Source: Alkaliphilus oremlandii OhILAs (GTDB taxonomy: Bacteria; Bacillota; Clostridia; Peptostreptococcales; Natronincolaceae). From it: DNA of 64,000 nt. Shown here piece by piece: positions 35,630 to 45,530 of the stretch. The DNA lies in the NCBI RefSeq assembly GCF_000018325.1, contig NC_009922.1, positions 2,046,001 to 2,110,000 on the forward strand, given 5' to 3'. Under the pieces are notes generated by a model, which was given only the letters and a program-made list of their open reading frames with translations, made no database searches and was not told the origin of the DNA. Each line of letters begins with the position of its first letter. Within the stretch, counting starts at the first letter, position 1. Position numbers and translations under genes: made by a program.

Positions 35630-37882
35630 TTATTTAATATCCTTGTAGTTCATGATAAACTGATACATATTATGAATGAATTCTCCTCTTTCTATATTTC
35701 TTTCTGGTCCAAATTCAGATGCCGCTTTTTTGTCTCCAAATATATTATGGTACTTTGCTAATGCCACATAACCTGAATCGGCAGCATTAATAGCCTCAGC
35801 ATCCTCATATGGTACTTGGAATATATCTGAATATGTTGCCAGTTCCTTTTGCTTCATCGCATGAATCATCCACTTTGTCAGCTCAAGCTTGCTGATCTTT
35901 TCATCCGGTCTAAAGTAATCATCGACTTCAATGATATCCAGTTCAAGACCAGTTTTAATATACTCATAGTATGGATGATCTTTAGGGATATCTTTAAAAG
36001 ATACCGCCACTTGATTATTTGAACTAGAATATCGATTCATATCATAGGCTTTATTACTACGTCCTAGTTCGATAATCCACTTCAGCGCATCTTTTCTAAG
36101 AAGGCTTTCCGCTGGTTTAAATTGATCCTCAGATACATTCAATATGCCCATTTTATCCATTAAGAGAATGCTCTTTTCATAAGGTGTACCTGCTATATCT
36201 GTAAACGCTTTCTTTGTAAGATCCAATTCTTTAAAATCTTCTCCAGAGTAATCTAATACCTTTCCTGCTACAGCATCGATATATACAAAGTTAAATCCTT
36301 TCAATCCATATACAGGAAGTAGCTCCTTCATAGGAAGTTCTAAACCTTTCGCTTTCAATTCATTCTGATCCTTTAGTTGTACCAAATATTTTTCAAATCC
36401 AACTTTATTATAGAAGATATCATGAGCTTTATCTTTTGATAAGATATTGCCTTGGCTCTGCACTTGTACATCGTACCATCTATAGCTGAAGCTCATAATT
36501 TCAGAGTTTTCAGCATTGAAGCTTATATTCACATAATTATCGTCGAATGGAATATTATTCACTGTTCTTGTACCTACCACCAAAATTTCCTCACCATTTA
36601 AATTCTCTGATTGCACTTCGAATTTTAATTCATTTTTTACTTTAGGTAGTATTGCTTTGATGGTTTCTTCTGCAAGCTTTCTATACTTACTACCATCTAT
36701 TTTTTCGCCTTCAGATTTTGTTCTCATCTCTTCAGAAGGATACACTTTGTTTCCTCTGTAGGAAATCTCCAGCAACTCGCCATTTTCAGCATTTAAAACT
36801 GCATATAAATAAACGCTATTTTCCTCAGAGTACCAATGCACTGTCCAGAATTTCCCTTTCATTCCTGCATACCCATTGGTATAGCTGGAACTCTTTAATT
36901 GAATATCCTTTAGATCGATATGCTTGCTCAACATATCGACTACGATCTGCGCTGCCTTCTCTTTTGAAAGAACGCCTTTTTCAGGAATCATTTCCGCTCC
37001 ACCAGTTTGATTGCTGGTACCATCTTTCACCATTTCCCCTAATTCTTCTCTAAATGGATATTCATAGAAATTCCAATTATAAAGTTCCTCGTAGGAAAGT
37101 AATTTCCCTGTTATTGCATCTATTTTGTCCGTTTCTACTGGAGCATAGATATATACTGGTGTGATCACTACATTTTTGCCTTCCCCATTATTATATTTGT
37201 TCAATGCTACGTATTTTAGTACCAGTCGATCTTCTTTTCCAAATATCTCCTTTACTTTTTCTTCACTTAATAATGGTTTGTTTCCAGCGTACGTTGCATC
37301 GTCATCCCACTGCATTTCATAAGAAGTCACTTCTCCTGCTCCGGATACTGTAATTCTAAAGTAGTTTTTTGTAAAAAATTCTCCTTCCATCTTTCGAACG
37401 AACATAAAGCTATAGGTACTATGATCGTCCTCTCCCCTTCTGATTCCATAGGGAATAATGGTAGGTGCCTTTACTGTCACTTCTTCAGTTTCCTTAAATT
37501 TTTCTTTTTCTAAGGATTGAATAAATTCTACAGCGGTTTTCTTCGCATCTTTTTCCAATACAGTTACTGGCTTTCCATAAGAATCGTTATTCCAATTGTT
37601 GAAAGAAACGATTGTGCCTGTATCAGCAGCCATGGAAACAGAAATATTACCGGTGCCCTTTTCAAATTCTAAATTCCAAAATTGCTTTTTATAAAGATCT
37701 CTTGTGTGTAAGTTACTGTGTACAAGCTTATAGCTATCATCTAAGTCCAGTCGCTGACGTGCTAGCTTTTCTATTTCCACCTTTGTAAGAATCGACGATT
37801 TTACATCGGCATATCCTACAGATGCAAATGCACTTAAAAATAAGCTACACATAATCATCATTGCCATTATTCTTCTCATCAT
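35630..37882 (-). CDS. Secreted YcdB/YcdC-like repeat protein with three SLH domains
   Basis: Surface protein anchored through S-layer homology domains. Residues 1-25 are a signal peptide (MAMMIMCSLFLSAFASVGYA). The middle, ~30-590, consists of repeated PepSY-like/DUF4901 modules with LSKEKA starts (EKVKEIF, VLSKEKAAQIV, ILSKDKAHDIF) and strands such as YVNISFNAENSEIMSFSYRW. Three SLH repeats close it: FTDIAGTPYEKSILLM..., FKDIPKDHPYYEYI... and YEDAEAINAADSGYVAL.... SLH domains bind pyruvylated wall polymers. The PepSY-like modules elsewhere inhibit or chaperone proteases, so an extracellular regulatory role is possible. AGGAGG-like site before the ATG. Single gene. Confidence 0.85.
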   Translation of the reverse strand: MMRRIMAMMIMCSLFLSAFASVGYADVKSSILTKVEIEKLARQRLDLDDSYKLVHSNLHTRDLYKKQFWNLEFEKGTGNISVSMAADTGTIVSFNNWNNDSYGKPVTVLEKDAKKTAVEFIQSLEKEKFKETEEVTVKAPTIIPYGIRRGEDDHSTYSFMFVRKMEGEFFTKNYFRITVSGAGEVTSYEMQWDDDATYAGNKPLLSEEKVKEIFGKEDRLVLKYVALNKYNNGEGKNVVITPVYIYAPVETDKIDAITGKLLSYEELYNWNFYEYPFREELGEMVKDGTSNQTGGAEMIPEKGVLSKEKAAQIVVDMLSKHIDLKDIQLKSSSYTNGYAGMKGKFWTVHWYSEENSVYLYAVLNAENGELLEISYRGNKVYPSEEMRTKSEGEKIDGSKYRKLAEETIKAILPKVKNELKFEVQSENLNGEEILVVGTRTVNNIPFDDNYVNISFNAENSEIMSFSYRWYDVQVQSQGNILSKDKAHDIFYNKVGFEKYLVQLKDQNELKAKGLELPMKELLPVYGLKGFNFVYIDAVAGKVLDYSGEDFKELDLTKKAFTDIAGTPYEKSILLMDKMGILNVSEDQFKPAESLLRKDALKWIIELGRSNKAYDMNRYSSSNNQVAVSFKDIPKDHPYYEYIKTGLELDIIEVDDYFRPDEKISKLELTKWMIHAMKQKELATYSDIFQVPYEDAEAINAADSGYVALAKYHNIFGDKKAASEFGPERNIERGEFIHNMYQFIMNYKDIK

Positions 37883-37960
37883 TATAAAAACCTCCTATGC
37901 TTCATATTAATTCTTTTGTTTTATTAGACGGATGTGAAATAGAAAAGTTCCCTCTAGCGT

Positions 37961-38752
37961 TTATTTTTTTATTAAAATGGCTTCCAGTACTGCCCCTGCG
38001 ATGCATCTTGCTTTTTCTGAAATGGTGGTACGAAAGCTATCCTCTACTCTGGGATCAATATCTCCTATTTTCATCCCTTCCATAACTTGTGCGCCGTCGT
38101 GAATGAGCCCTCGAATAACTCCATCTATCTTTGCTTTCACTTCTTCCTCATGGATGAATGCCACAGTTTCTCCAGTTTGAATAGTTTCACCTAGATTTCT
38201 AACAACTTTAATGGTTCCTGTCTTTGTAGCTCTCAATACTCTCTCCCATGTATATCCCTTCACGGCACTAGGGGCACCTGTATCATTGGAAGTGTATCCA
38301 CTGAATATTAGCCGTCCTAAATGGTGGCCTCGATTGGTTTCTATGGCAACATCCACATCTACTCCTGCATTAAATCCGGGCCCTAATCCAATTACAATAG
38401 GTGCATCCTCCTTACTTGTTCCCGTATTTTTTTTGGCTATAATGGCATCCACTAGAGCTAAACAATTTACCATTTTTATAATTTTACATTCCCTATCAAT
38501 CAGTACCGGGATCATCCCTTGATTTAATATTGCAAATGCTTCTTCCAATGTCGTTGATCTTTTGGCTTGAATACCCTCCACTTCCCATATGCCTTCATAG
38601 ATACAGTTGGCAAAGCTTATATTTCTTCTCACACAAATTGGTTGTTCTATCTCCGTCATGATCACTGTAAAACCACTTCGAAATAATTTATGAGCCACAC
38701 CTGTGGCTTGTTCGCCAGCACCTTTAATAATAATAACTTCCCCCGCAGTCAT
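37961..38752 (-). CDS. yqeB: Selenium-dependent molybdenum hydroxylase system protein YqeB (EF2563 family)
   Basis: 263 residues. The N terminus (EVIIIKGAGEQATGVAHKLF) is a Rossmann-like loop, followed by MTEIEQPICVRRNISFANC, an invariant block of this family, then VIGLGPGFNAGVDVDVAIETNRGHHLGR. Homologues are found with the selenium-labile molybdenum hydroxylase genes and are proposed to help load the selenium-containing cofactor. No hydroxylase gene lies nearby, so the target enzyme must be elsewhere. The ATG at 38752 is preferred (AGGGGA about 6 nt upstream); one two codons earlier overlaps the site. Together with yedE it is a marker of the selenium trait. Confidence 0.92.
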   Translation of the reverse strand: MTAGEVIIIKGAGEQATGVAHKLFRSGFTVIMTEIEQPICVRRNISFANCIYEGIWEVEGIQAKRSTTLEEAFAILNQGMIPVLIDRECKIIKMVNCLALVDAIIAKKNTGTSKEDAPIVIGLGPGFNAGVDVDVAIETNRGHHLGRLIFSGYTSNDTGAPSAVKGYTWERVLRATKTGTIKVVRNLGETIQTGETVAFIHEEEVKAKIDGVIRGLIHDGAQVMEGMKIGDIDPRVEDSFRTTISEKARCIAGAVLEAILIKK

Positions 38753-38817
38753 TGTCATTCCCCTATTCCATTTTGTATATAATATTCATCCCCACTTATT
38801 CTATTTGTGTATGGATA

Positions 38818-38846
38818 TATAAAATCTACTTTCTTATTCTTGTAAA
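38818..38846 (-). promoter_or_regulatory. possible promoter of yqeB
   Basis: On the minus strand TTTACA (38841-38846) and TTTATA (38818-38823) are 17 bp apart, about 65 bp before the yqeB start. Confidence 0.35.
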
Positions 38847-38930
38847 TATTCTATATTTTCTTTTATTTACCTTTCTAAGAAAAATTTTTTTTATGATATC
38901 ATCAATGAATAATCATTTTTTATGGTTTTA

Positions 38931-39035
38931 CAACTCAAATTTGTTTACTCTCTCCGTTCCGTGAAATTGGCATTCGCTCCGTTGATTTACCATCAATTTA
39001 TTACGCCTTTCAATCCTATAAATTGGGTTAAAGCA
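38931..39035. repeat. Intergenic repeat, copy 2
   Basis: Diverged partner of 32567-32672, in the same orientation. It runs from ACTCAAATTT through CTCCGTTGATTTACCATCA to the ATAAATTGGG block, again directly against a terminator hairpin (39036-39071). It lies between the yqeB promoter and the MATE gene 3' end. No open frame. Confidence 0.7.
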
Positions 39036-39071
39036 TAAAAAAACTAGCTTTTAAATAATTAAAAGCTAGTT
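39036..39071 (-). terminator. terminator of the MATE gene
   Basis: AACTAGCTTTTAA (39042-39054) pairs with TTAAAAGCTAGTT (39059-39071). Seven T follow on the minus strand. It begins about 7 nt past the stop codon. Confidence 0.85.
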
Positions 39072-39077
39072 CTTTTC

Positions 39078-40466
39078 TTAATCTAATCCAGATATGAAAG
39101 GTTTGGTGGAACTTGGAACGGAATCCCTTTCTTTTCCTAGGTTCTTAATTTCAAAGATGATCCAAACGGATGTAACAACAAAGGCCAATGCATCCGCTAC
39201 CGGTGCCGCCATCCATATTCCATTTAATTTAAAGAATCTCGGTAAAATTAATAACGCTGGTATCAGGAATAGCACTTGTCTCGATAAGCTTAAAATAGCA
39301 GCTTGCTTCGGTTTTCCTACAGCTTGGAAATAGTTGGCACTGACGATCTGAAATCCTATAATCGGCATTGCGAAAAAGAATATTCGAATACCGTTTGTTC
39401 CAATATCGATTAAGGTTTGATCCCCTTGAGCAAATAGGGATATGAGTTGTACAGGGAAGATTCTAATTAGGAAAAAGCCTATTACAACCAATATTGTAGC
39501 TGCTGTTGCCGCATATCGAAAGGTTTGCTTTACTCTATCATACTGCTTCGCTCCATAGTTAAAACCAATGATGGGCTGTGATCCTTGGTTGATACCGAAA
39601 ATAGGCATCAATATGATTGTAGACACACTATTGATAATTCCCATTGCTGATATGGCAATATCCCCACCGAATTTGCCAAGTTGGCTATTCAGTATGGCAG
39701 TAACTAAGCTTGCCGCCAATTGCATCATGAAAGGTGCAAAACCGATGGAGAAAATATCAAAAATGATTTTTCCTTGTAAGCGCAAGTTTTCTTTTCTAAA
39801 CTTTAGGTTGCTTCTACCACTTATAAAATGGCTCACTACCCAAACGGCAGATGCAGCCTGTGAAATGATGGTTGCCCATGCAGCACCTTCAATGCCCATC
39901 TTGAATCCATAGATAAAGATTGGGTCTAAAATTGTATTGCTGATGGCTCCAATTAACATTGAAAGCATAGCAATCTTAGGATTTCCTTCAGCTCTGATGA
40001 TATTATTTATACCGAACCCAATCCCTTGGAAAACGGCACCATATAGAATGATTCTTAAGTAGGCCTTTGCATAAGGCATTACATCAGCACTAGCACCAAA
40101 AATTCTTAACAGGGGTTCAAGAAAAATTAAACCGCTGACAGTCATTATCAACATGATAATAACCAATAGCGTCATAGAGTTTCCCATGATTTTTTCCGCT
40201 TCATCTTTTCTATCTTGTCCCAGTTTAATGGATATCAAAGAAGTTGCACCTAATCCAACAAGCATCGTAAAGGCCATTAAAATAATCATAATAGGGAAAC
40301 CGATGGTGATTGCTGCTATGGCTAAAGAGCCAACACCCCTTCCAACGAAGATTCGATCTACGATGTTATACAGTGCATTTACTAACATTCCTACGATAGC
40401 TGGAACAGAAAATGTTAATAATAGTTTTCCAATTTTTTCTTCTGCCAATTGTTTTGAACGATCCAT
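39078..40466 (-). CDS. MATE-family multidrug/cation antiporter
   Basis: 462 residues with twelve membrane helices in two similar halves. The family's opening (LLLTFSVPAIVGMLVNALYNIVDRIFVGR) and the corresponding stretch in the second half (INSVSTIILMPIFGINQGSQPIIGFNYGA) are clear. MATE transporters export drugs or metabolites with Na+ or H+. The NYGA and GINQGSQP segments match the DinF/NorM type. AAGGAGGAGA precedes the ATG. Monocistronic. Substrate not predictable. Confidence 0.93.
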   Translation of the reverse strand: MDRSKQLAEEKIGKLLLTFSVPAIVGMLVNALYNIVDRIFVGRGVGSLAIAAITIGFPIMIILMAFTMLVGLGATSLISIKLGQDRKDEAEKIMGNSMTLLVIIMLIMTVSGLIFLEPLLRIFGASADVMPYAKAYLRIILYGAVFQGIGFGINNIIRAEGNPKIAMLSMLIGAISNTILDPIFIYGFKMGIEGAAWATIISQAASAVWVVSHFISGRSNLKFRKENLRLQGKIIFDIFSIGFAPFMMQLAASLVTAILNSQLGKFGGDIAISAMGIINSVSTIILMPIFGINQGSQPIIGFNYGAKQYDRVKQTFRYAATAATILVVIGFFLIRIFPVQLISLFAQGDQTLIDIGTNGIRIFFFAMPIIGFQIVSANYFQAVGKPKQAAILSLSRQVLFLIPALLILPRFFKLNGIWMAAPVADALAFVVTSVWIIFEIKNLGKERDSVPSSTKPFISGLD

Positions 40467-40636
40467 GCTATATCTCCTCCTTGCATTTCTGTATCTCTTT
40501 TATGGAATACCCCCATTAAAAGCATATCCTGCTATTATATATCTTTTCACCATTCCTGTCAATAACCATTCTTTATAAGCTATTCTTTCCTTCCTAGGCT
40601 TAAAATATCAAATTGATACAATTTTAAGAATACACC

Positions 40637-40666
40637 TAGACTTTTATAGGTTGGAGACTATATAAT
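40637..40666 (+). promoter_or_regulatory. possible promoter of yajQ
   Basis: TAGACT (40637-40642) and TATAAT (40661-40666) are 18 bp apart, about 30 bp before the ATG. The -10 is perfect, the -35 is 4 of 6. Confidence 0.45.
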
Positions 40667-40698
40667 ATTAATTAATTATGTAGAATGGAGGAATAGAT

Positions 40699-41190
40699 AT
40701 GGCAAAGGACAACTCTTTTGATATTGTTTCACAAATTGACCTTCAAGAGGTGGATAATGCTATTAACCAATCGAGTAAGGAGATTTCTCAGCGTTTTGAT
40801 TTAAAAGGAACAAATACAACCGTTGAAAGAAATGATACAGAAATATCCATCAATGCTCCTGACGATATGAAGCTAAAAAACGTTGTAGATATTTTACAAA
40901 CAAAACTTACCCAAAGAGGTATTTCATTAAAAGCTTTAGAATATGGGAAAATCGAACATGCTCTTGGTGGCAGAGCAAAGCAAGTAATTAAGCTACAGCA
41001 GGGAATCGATAAAGATCAGGCTAAAAAAATAACGACTTTAATTAAAGATTCTAAAATTAAGGTTCAAGCATCGATCCAAGGGGAATCTGTTCGAGTCTCT
41101 GGAAAAAATCGTGATGACCTTCAAGCAGCGATTCAATTACTAAAGGAAGCAGATCTTCCTATGAATCTACAGTTTACAAACTATAGATAA
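40699..41190 (+). CDS. yajQ: YajQ-family (UPF0234) nucleotide-binding protein
   Basis: 163 residues, the usual length, covering the whole family: NSFDIVSQIDLQEVDNAINQ at the start, ISQRFDLKGT, then KQVIKLQQGIDKDQAKKITT, and the end KEADLPMNLQFTNYR. YajQ proteins have two RRM-like domains and bind cyclic di-GMP or tRNA/nucleotides in characterised cases. GGAGG precedes the ATG. A GGDEF-EAL gene is elsewhere in the window, but no direct link is seen. Monocistronic. Confidence 0.95.
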   Translation: MAKDNSFDIVSQIDLQEVDNAINQSSKEISQRFDLKGTNTTVERNDTEISINAPDDMKLKNVVDILQTKLTQRGISLKALEYGKIEHALGGRAKQVIKLQQGIDKDQAKKITTLIKDSKIKVQASIQGESVRVSGKNRDDLQAAIQLLKEADLPMNLQFTNYR

Positions 41191-41206
41191 TATATACTCA
41201 CAATCT

Positions 41207-41246
41207 AAAAGCTCACTGAAATGAGATCAGTGAGCTTTTAAATTTT
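41207..41246 (+). terminator. terminator of yajQ
   Basis: AAAAGCTCACTGA (41207-41219) and TCAGTGAGCTTTT (41227-41239) form a perfect 13-bp stem, followed by AAATTTT. It may also stop the convergent PAP2 gene. Confidence 0.85.
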
Positions 41247-41257
41247 ATATTTTTTCC

Positions 41258-41947
41258 TTAGATCCCTTTCTGAGTTGAAACGGATGCTTTTGTATTTTCT
41301 ACGCCAACTTCTTTTCTTTCCCCAATGAAATCCGGTACCACATAGATGCCTACATATAATACAATGGAGAGCGCTATGGCCCAAATGCCATCTAAGATGG
41401 AATGTTGTTTCACTAAAACCGTAGATGCACTGATGGTAACCATAATAATTAGAGAAACCAATTTCAATCCTCTGTTTTTCTTAAATGGCTCATATCCCAT
41501 TAAGCCAATGTGGATGGCGATGGAATTTAATACGTGAATACTGGGCGCAACATTCGTTGGTGTATCTGTAGCATAAATATACTTCATGGTTCTGGAGAAA
41601 ATATCATCGCCTGTAATCACTGGACGTAAGCTTTGTCCATTTGGAAATATTCCATAAACGGCATAACAGACACTCATACCGATGAACATAAATAAAAATA
41701 AACGATAATAATCCTTTTTTGATACAATCCCTAGATACACAAATCCGAATGCCATATATATGTACCAAAATAAGTAGGGAATCACAAATTCTTTAATAAA
41801 TGGTATCTTATGATCTAGAGGAGAAAACATATCATATTCTGGAACCACAGTTCTTTCTAAATAATAAAACCAAAGATATAATACGCCATATAATGAAAGT
41901 AAAGCAAAATGCTTATAATCATTCCATAATCTTTTTATTGTAACCAT
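41258..41947 (-). CDS. PAP2-superfamily membrane protein (inositolphosphotransferase-like)
   Basis: Membrane protein of about 229 residues with six helices. The phosphatase-type active-site parts are present: APSIHVLNSIAIHIG (the His of motif 2) and VKQHSILDGIWAI (the His and Asp of motif 3). The spacing and form (PSIHV, QHSILD) fit the PAP2_3 branch that includes phosphatidylinositol- and phosphotransferase-like enzymes more than the classic KxxxxxxRP lipid phosphatases. A lipid or phosphoryl transfer at the membrane is likely. I prefer the ATG at 41947 (GGGGTG about 6 nt upstream); a longer frame starts at 41989. Confidence 0.8.
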   Translation of the reverse strand: MVTIKRLWNDYKHFALLSLYGVLYLWFYYLERTVVPEYDMFSPLDHKIPFIKEFVIPYLFWYIYMAFGFVYLGIVSKKDYYRLFLFMFIGMSVCYAVYGIFPNGQSLRPVITGDDIFSRTMKYIYATDTPTNVAPSIHVLNSIAIHIGLMGYEPFKKNRGLKLVSLIIMVTISASTVLVKQHSILDGIWAIALSIVLYVGIYVVPDFIGERKEVGVENTKASVSTQKGI

Positions 41948-42179
41948 TTCAACACCCCATTCGTAAAATATCATCTTATTCCCGCGCATCTCTTTTATTT
42001 ACGCTTCTCTCTCTTACAAAATCTATTATACCCTATAGAATTTAAATCCCTTTTAATTATTTATGAAGATTTTCTTAAGATTCACTATAAATTTAATTTC
42101 GTTATTCAACATTTTAAAGGGAGGAAAAAATAGAGCCGCATTTTATATCCTCTATAAAATACGACTATATATTATATTG

Positions 42180-44693
42180 TTATTCTACGCCTCTATAGTA
42201 ATGTCCTCTCGTAAATCCGTCCTTGAAAATACGCTCCACCTCTATATCTTCTTTAGATTTCTCTCCAGTCAACGCTCTATGGATATTTTTTTCAGCCAAT
42301 TCTAGTAGCTCCTTAATTTCTTCAATGGTTTCATCTGTAAATTCTAATCGAAGCCATTGAACTGGAACATCTTTAAATTCATGCAGTCGATCAATCATAA
42401 ATAAGGGCTTTGAGTTGAGAATGATCGTTCTTCCCCAATAGTTCTTGGCAATGGGAAAGCTTACATTTTTAGCATCATTGAGTCCAAAATTATAGTGATA
42501 CTTCGGATATCTGCATTGATTACAGTTATGATCACATTGATTCTCTTGAATAAAAGGACAGTATTCTGTTGTCATAACAACGACCTTACCGTAGATCATC
42601 GCTTCCTTTTCTAAAGCATTATTGAAATCTAATTGATAGAGTGAATTGAAATCTAGCTCCGGCGATAAAGTGATGCCATTAAAATCTAAACCCTCAAAAG
42701 CATGGATGGAAGGACGATTGAATACATTCAATGTGTAATCCCCAAAGACCGGAAGATTGGCGTGCTCTTTATTCCATCGAATGAGACCCACATCGCCAGC
42801 TAAAATTCCATCAAAACTGAGCCCTTCTACTAGGTTTTCTAATCGATCATATTCAGAATTTCTCAAAATATTTGGCGTCCTTAGATAGATTTCCGTCAAA
42901 GCAGCAGTGTTTTTTTCTCTACACATTCCGATAGCATCTTTAAATGTGGCAATATCTTCATAGTAAACTCGCCCAACATCGTGTTTTAAAACTTCCTTAA
43001 GCTGATGTAAAGTATCCACCTTAACGGACAGTCTTAAAGATGCCAAAGGTTCTTTATTTTTTCTTTCACTGTTGGATATCCAGCTTCTGAGCTTTTCATT
43101 AAAATCCTGGTTCTCTATGGTCTCTCTATTGTGCCTATTTTTTCTCAAATCCATCAGCTGATCTACAATCTCTCTTCTCAGACTATTGAGTACAGAAACG
43201 GGTACAGAGCAATTTTCACCTAAACTGACATCCAAATGCTCCAATTGAAACGGTGTATTGCCCAGCTTGGATAATTGTTCTAAAAGCTTTTCTTCTGTAA
43301 CGGCAACCTTAAGAGCCGCTTCCACCACAGCATCGCTTTTTGCTTCTACAGCATGCCCCTCATTGTCCCATAGGCATACTTTGATCTTTTCATTGAGCTC
43401 CACTTGAACCTTTCCATACAATGGGATCTTCTTATATTCCTTGTCCTGTGCATAAGTTTTCTCCAGTGCATCCATTAAAGAAAGATTCAATGTTTTATAT
43501 ACTTGATCTCCTTTTTGTACACTGCATCTCATCTCTAGCTCTACAACCTCACCTTTTTTAGCCTCTTTAACCAATTGATGATCTCTATAGATATTTCGAA
43601 TATTGCCACCCATATCATCTGTAGACTCATTCCAAATCTCGACGCCATCGCCCACAGCGATATCCACTTCTAACTTAATCCGAAATCGATTTTCTTTCCT
43701 GTTTACATCTTCTATCCGACCTAGGTATAAGCCTCTGTTATTGGGTTTTTCAATATTAATAACCTCAGCCTTAGGGCTATGGAATAAATGTCCCTTGGTG
43801 AACTTTCGATTAAACATCTGTGCTATTTCTTCCTGCAATTGATCATCCTTCAGTGCTTTTCGATCACTTAAATACAGATCGATTGCCTTTCTATAGCCAC
43901 GAACGATGGAAGCCACATACTGTGGTTTTTTCATGCGTCCTTCAATTTTAAAGGATGTAACACCAGCCTCTATAAGCTGACCAATTTCTTCTAAGGTATT
44001 TAGGTCCCTCATGCTCAGATGGAAGGATCGACCCTTATTTAAAAATTCTCCAGACTTCAAAATTTCTTTATCTCTATTTAGCTTCAATAGGTTATATTGT
44101 CTTCTGCATGGCTGTGCACAGCGACCTCTATTGCCGCTTCTACCACCAATAAAGCTACTCATTAAGCATTGCCCTGAATAGGAAACACATAACGCACCGT
44201 GTATAAAGACTTCTAGTTCCATACCTGTAGCATCATAAATATCTTTGATTTCTTCGATGGTCACTTCCCTTGATAAAACCACCCTACTGACACCCATTTC
44301 TTTTAATACTTCCACGCCTTGTCTATTATGCAAGGTCATTTGGGTACTGGCATGGATTTCAAAATCTGGAAACAACTCTTTAATCAGATGAAAAACACCC
44401 ATATCCTGAACAATAACAGCATCCACATCAATCTCATATAGGAATTTTATGTATTCCATTAGAGTTTCGATCTCCTCATCCTTCACTAAGATGTTTACTG
44501 TAACGTATACTTTCACCCCTCTAATGTGTGCATAGGATACAGCTTCTTTCATTGCTTCTCTATCAAAATTTGAAGCGTAGGCTCTCGCTCCAAAGTCCTG
44601 TCCACCTAAATAAATTGCATCGGCACCATTTTGAACAGCGGCTTTTAAAGCCTCTAGGTTTCCTGCTGGTGCTAATAATTCAATCTGTTGCAT
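42180..44693 (-). CDS. Peptidase U32-family protein with DUF3656 (RNA hydroxylation type)
   Basis: 837 residues. The N-terminal barrel starts with ELLAPAGNLEALKAAVQNGADAIYLGG and contains the invariant GALCVSYSGQCLMSSFIGGRSGNRGRC-type block (residues ~165-195) whose Cys residues bind a 4Fe-4S cluster in homologues. The middle is DUF3656, and the last third carries TEYCPFIQENQCDHNCNQC. Although called peptidases, members such as RlhA and TrhP hydroxylate rRNA or tRNA using prephenate. The gene lies downstream of zapA in the conserved clostridial pheST-zapA-U32 order. I take the ATG at 44693, with AGAGG about 9 nt before it; a TTG three codons earlier lies on the site. Confidence 0.9.
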   Translation of the reverse strand: MQQIELLAPAGNLEALKAAVQNGADAIYLGGQDFGARAYASNFDREAMKEAVSYAHIRGVKVYVTVNILVKDEEIETLMEYIKFLYEIDVDAVIVQDMGVFHLIKELFPDFEIHASTQMTLHNRQGVEVLKEMGVSRVVLSREVTIEEIKDIYDATGMELEVFIHGALCVSYSGQCLMSSFIGGRSGNRGRCAQPCRRQYNLLKLNRDKEILKSGEFLNKGRSFHLSMRDLNTLEEIGQLIEAGVTSFKIEGRMKKPQYVASIVRGYRKAIDLYLSDRKALKDDQLQEEIAQMFNRKFTKGHLFHSPKAEVINIEKPNNRGLYLGRIEDVNRKENRFRIKLEVDIAVGDGVEIWNESTDDMGGNIRNIYRDHQLVKEAKKGEVVELEMRCSVQKGDQVYKTLNLSLMDALEKTYAQDKEYKKIPLYGKVQVELNEKIKVCLWDNEGHAVEAKSDAVVEAALKVAVTEEKLLEQLSKLGNTPFQLEHLDVSLGENCSVPVSVLNSLRREIVDQLMDLRKNRHNRETIENQDFNEKLRSWISNSERKNKEPLASLRLSVKVDTLHQLKEVLKHDVGRVYYEDIATFKDAIGMCREKNTAALTEIYLRTPNILRNSEYDRLENLVEGLSFDGILAGDVGLIRWNKEHANLPVFGDYTLNVFNRPSIHAFEGLDFNGITLSPELDFNSLYQLDFNNALEKEAMIYGKVVVMTTEYCPFIQENQCDHNCNQCRYPKYHYNFGLNDAKNVSFPIAKNYWGRTIILNSKPLFMIDRLHEFKDVPVQWLRLEFTDETIEEIKELLELAEKNIHRALTGEKSKEDIEVERIFKDGFTRGHYYRGVE

Positions 44694-44827
44694 ATTCGTC
44701 AACCTCTCTTGTATTCTTGTTACCTTTCATTCTTCCAGTATCTGTTGCTTACCCATAGAATGCATAAAAGTAGTGATCTTTCATATTATACCACTACTTT
44801 CAAGGAAAAAGATTAATTTAAATTTTT

Positions 44828-45382
44828 TTAAAATCGTTTTGGTTTATTATGATTGTTTTTGGACATAGAGTCTTCCAGCTCTTTCGTCGCTTGCACCAGC
44901 TTAATTTGATTGTCAAATAGTTTGTTTTGAAGATCGTTAATTAAAGCCTGCGCCTTTTCCAAATCTTCATCCTTTGCCTGCAATTGAGCTCTTAATAGAG
45001 TGACTTCTTCATCTTCCTCCATATTTGTTTCAATTTCTCGAATTTTATTTTCAAGATTGGAACATTCCTCATTTTTTTCGTTTAATTTTCCATGGAGAGC
45101 TTCAATATACGCCTCCATTTCCGCAACCTTTTCCTTTGGTCGCTCCATTTCTTGCTGTAGTTCCTCTACAAGTCTTTTCAACTTTAAATACTGATCAGAA
45201 ATATTGATACAGGTTAGTACTGCAATCATCGAAGTGCTAAGCCTCTTATTGGCTCTTGCTACGGCTTCCATGTTATCATCAACAAAGCTCCCTACTTTTA
45301 ATAGGTATTCCTTTGGCTCTGCACCTACAATCGGATATTCTTGACCATTTATTTTAACCAAAACTTTATTCTTCTGGCTCAT
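44828..45382 (-). CDS. zapA: Cell division protein ZapA with long coiled coil
   Basis: ZapA binds FtsZ and bundles its filaments. The first ~90 residues are the conserved head (KVLVKINGQEYPIVGAEPKEYLLKVGSFVDDNM), and the rest is a coiled coil of ~90 residues rich in Glu, Lys and Leu. At 184 residues it is about twice the usual ZapA length, as in several clostridia. It lies between pheT and the U32 gene, the standard clostridial neighbourhood. AAGGAGC precedes the ATG. Confidence 0.9.
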   Translation of the reverse strand: MSQKNKVLVKINGQEYPIVGAEPKEYLLKVGSFVDDNMEAVARANKRLSTSMIAVLTCINISDQYLKLKRLVEELQQEMERPKEKVAEMEAYIEALHGKLNEKNEECSNLENKIREIETNMEEDEEVTLLRAQLQAKDEDLEKAQALINDLQNKLFDNQIKLVQATKELEDSMSKNNHNKPKRF

Positions 45383-45530
45383 ATGTATATCAGCTCCTTC
45401 TTCCTAGAAGTTGTTGTTATATATTTTCTGTATATCTTCAAAATATCCTGCTAGAAATAATTATTTTTAAAATTATTTTATACTTTGGGTCCCATATTTT
45501 AAGTATAACAGAAAAAGGAGCTAAAGCCCC

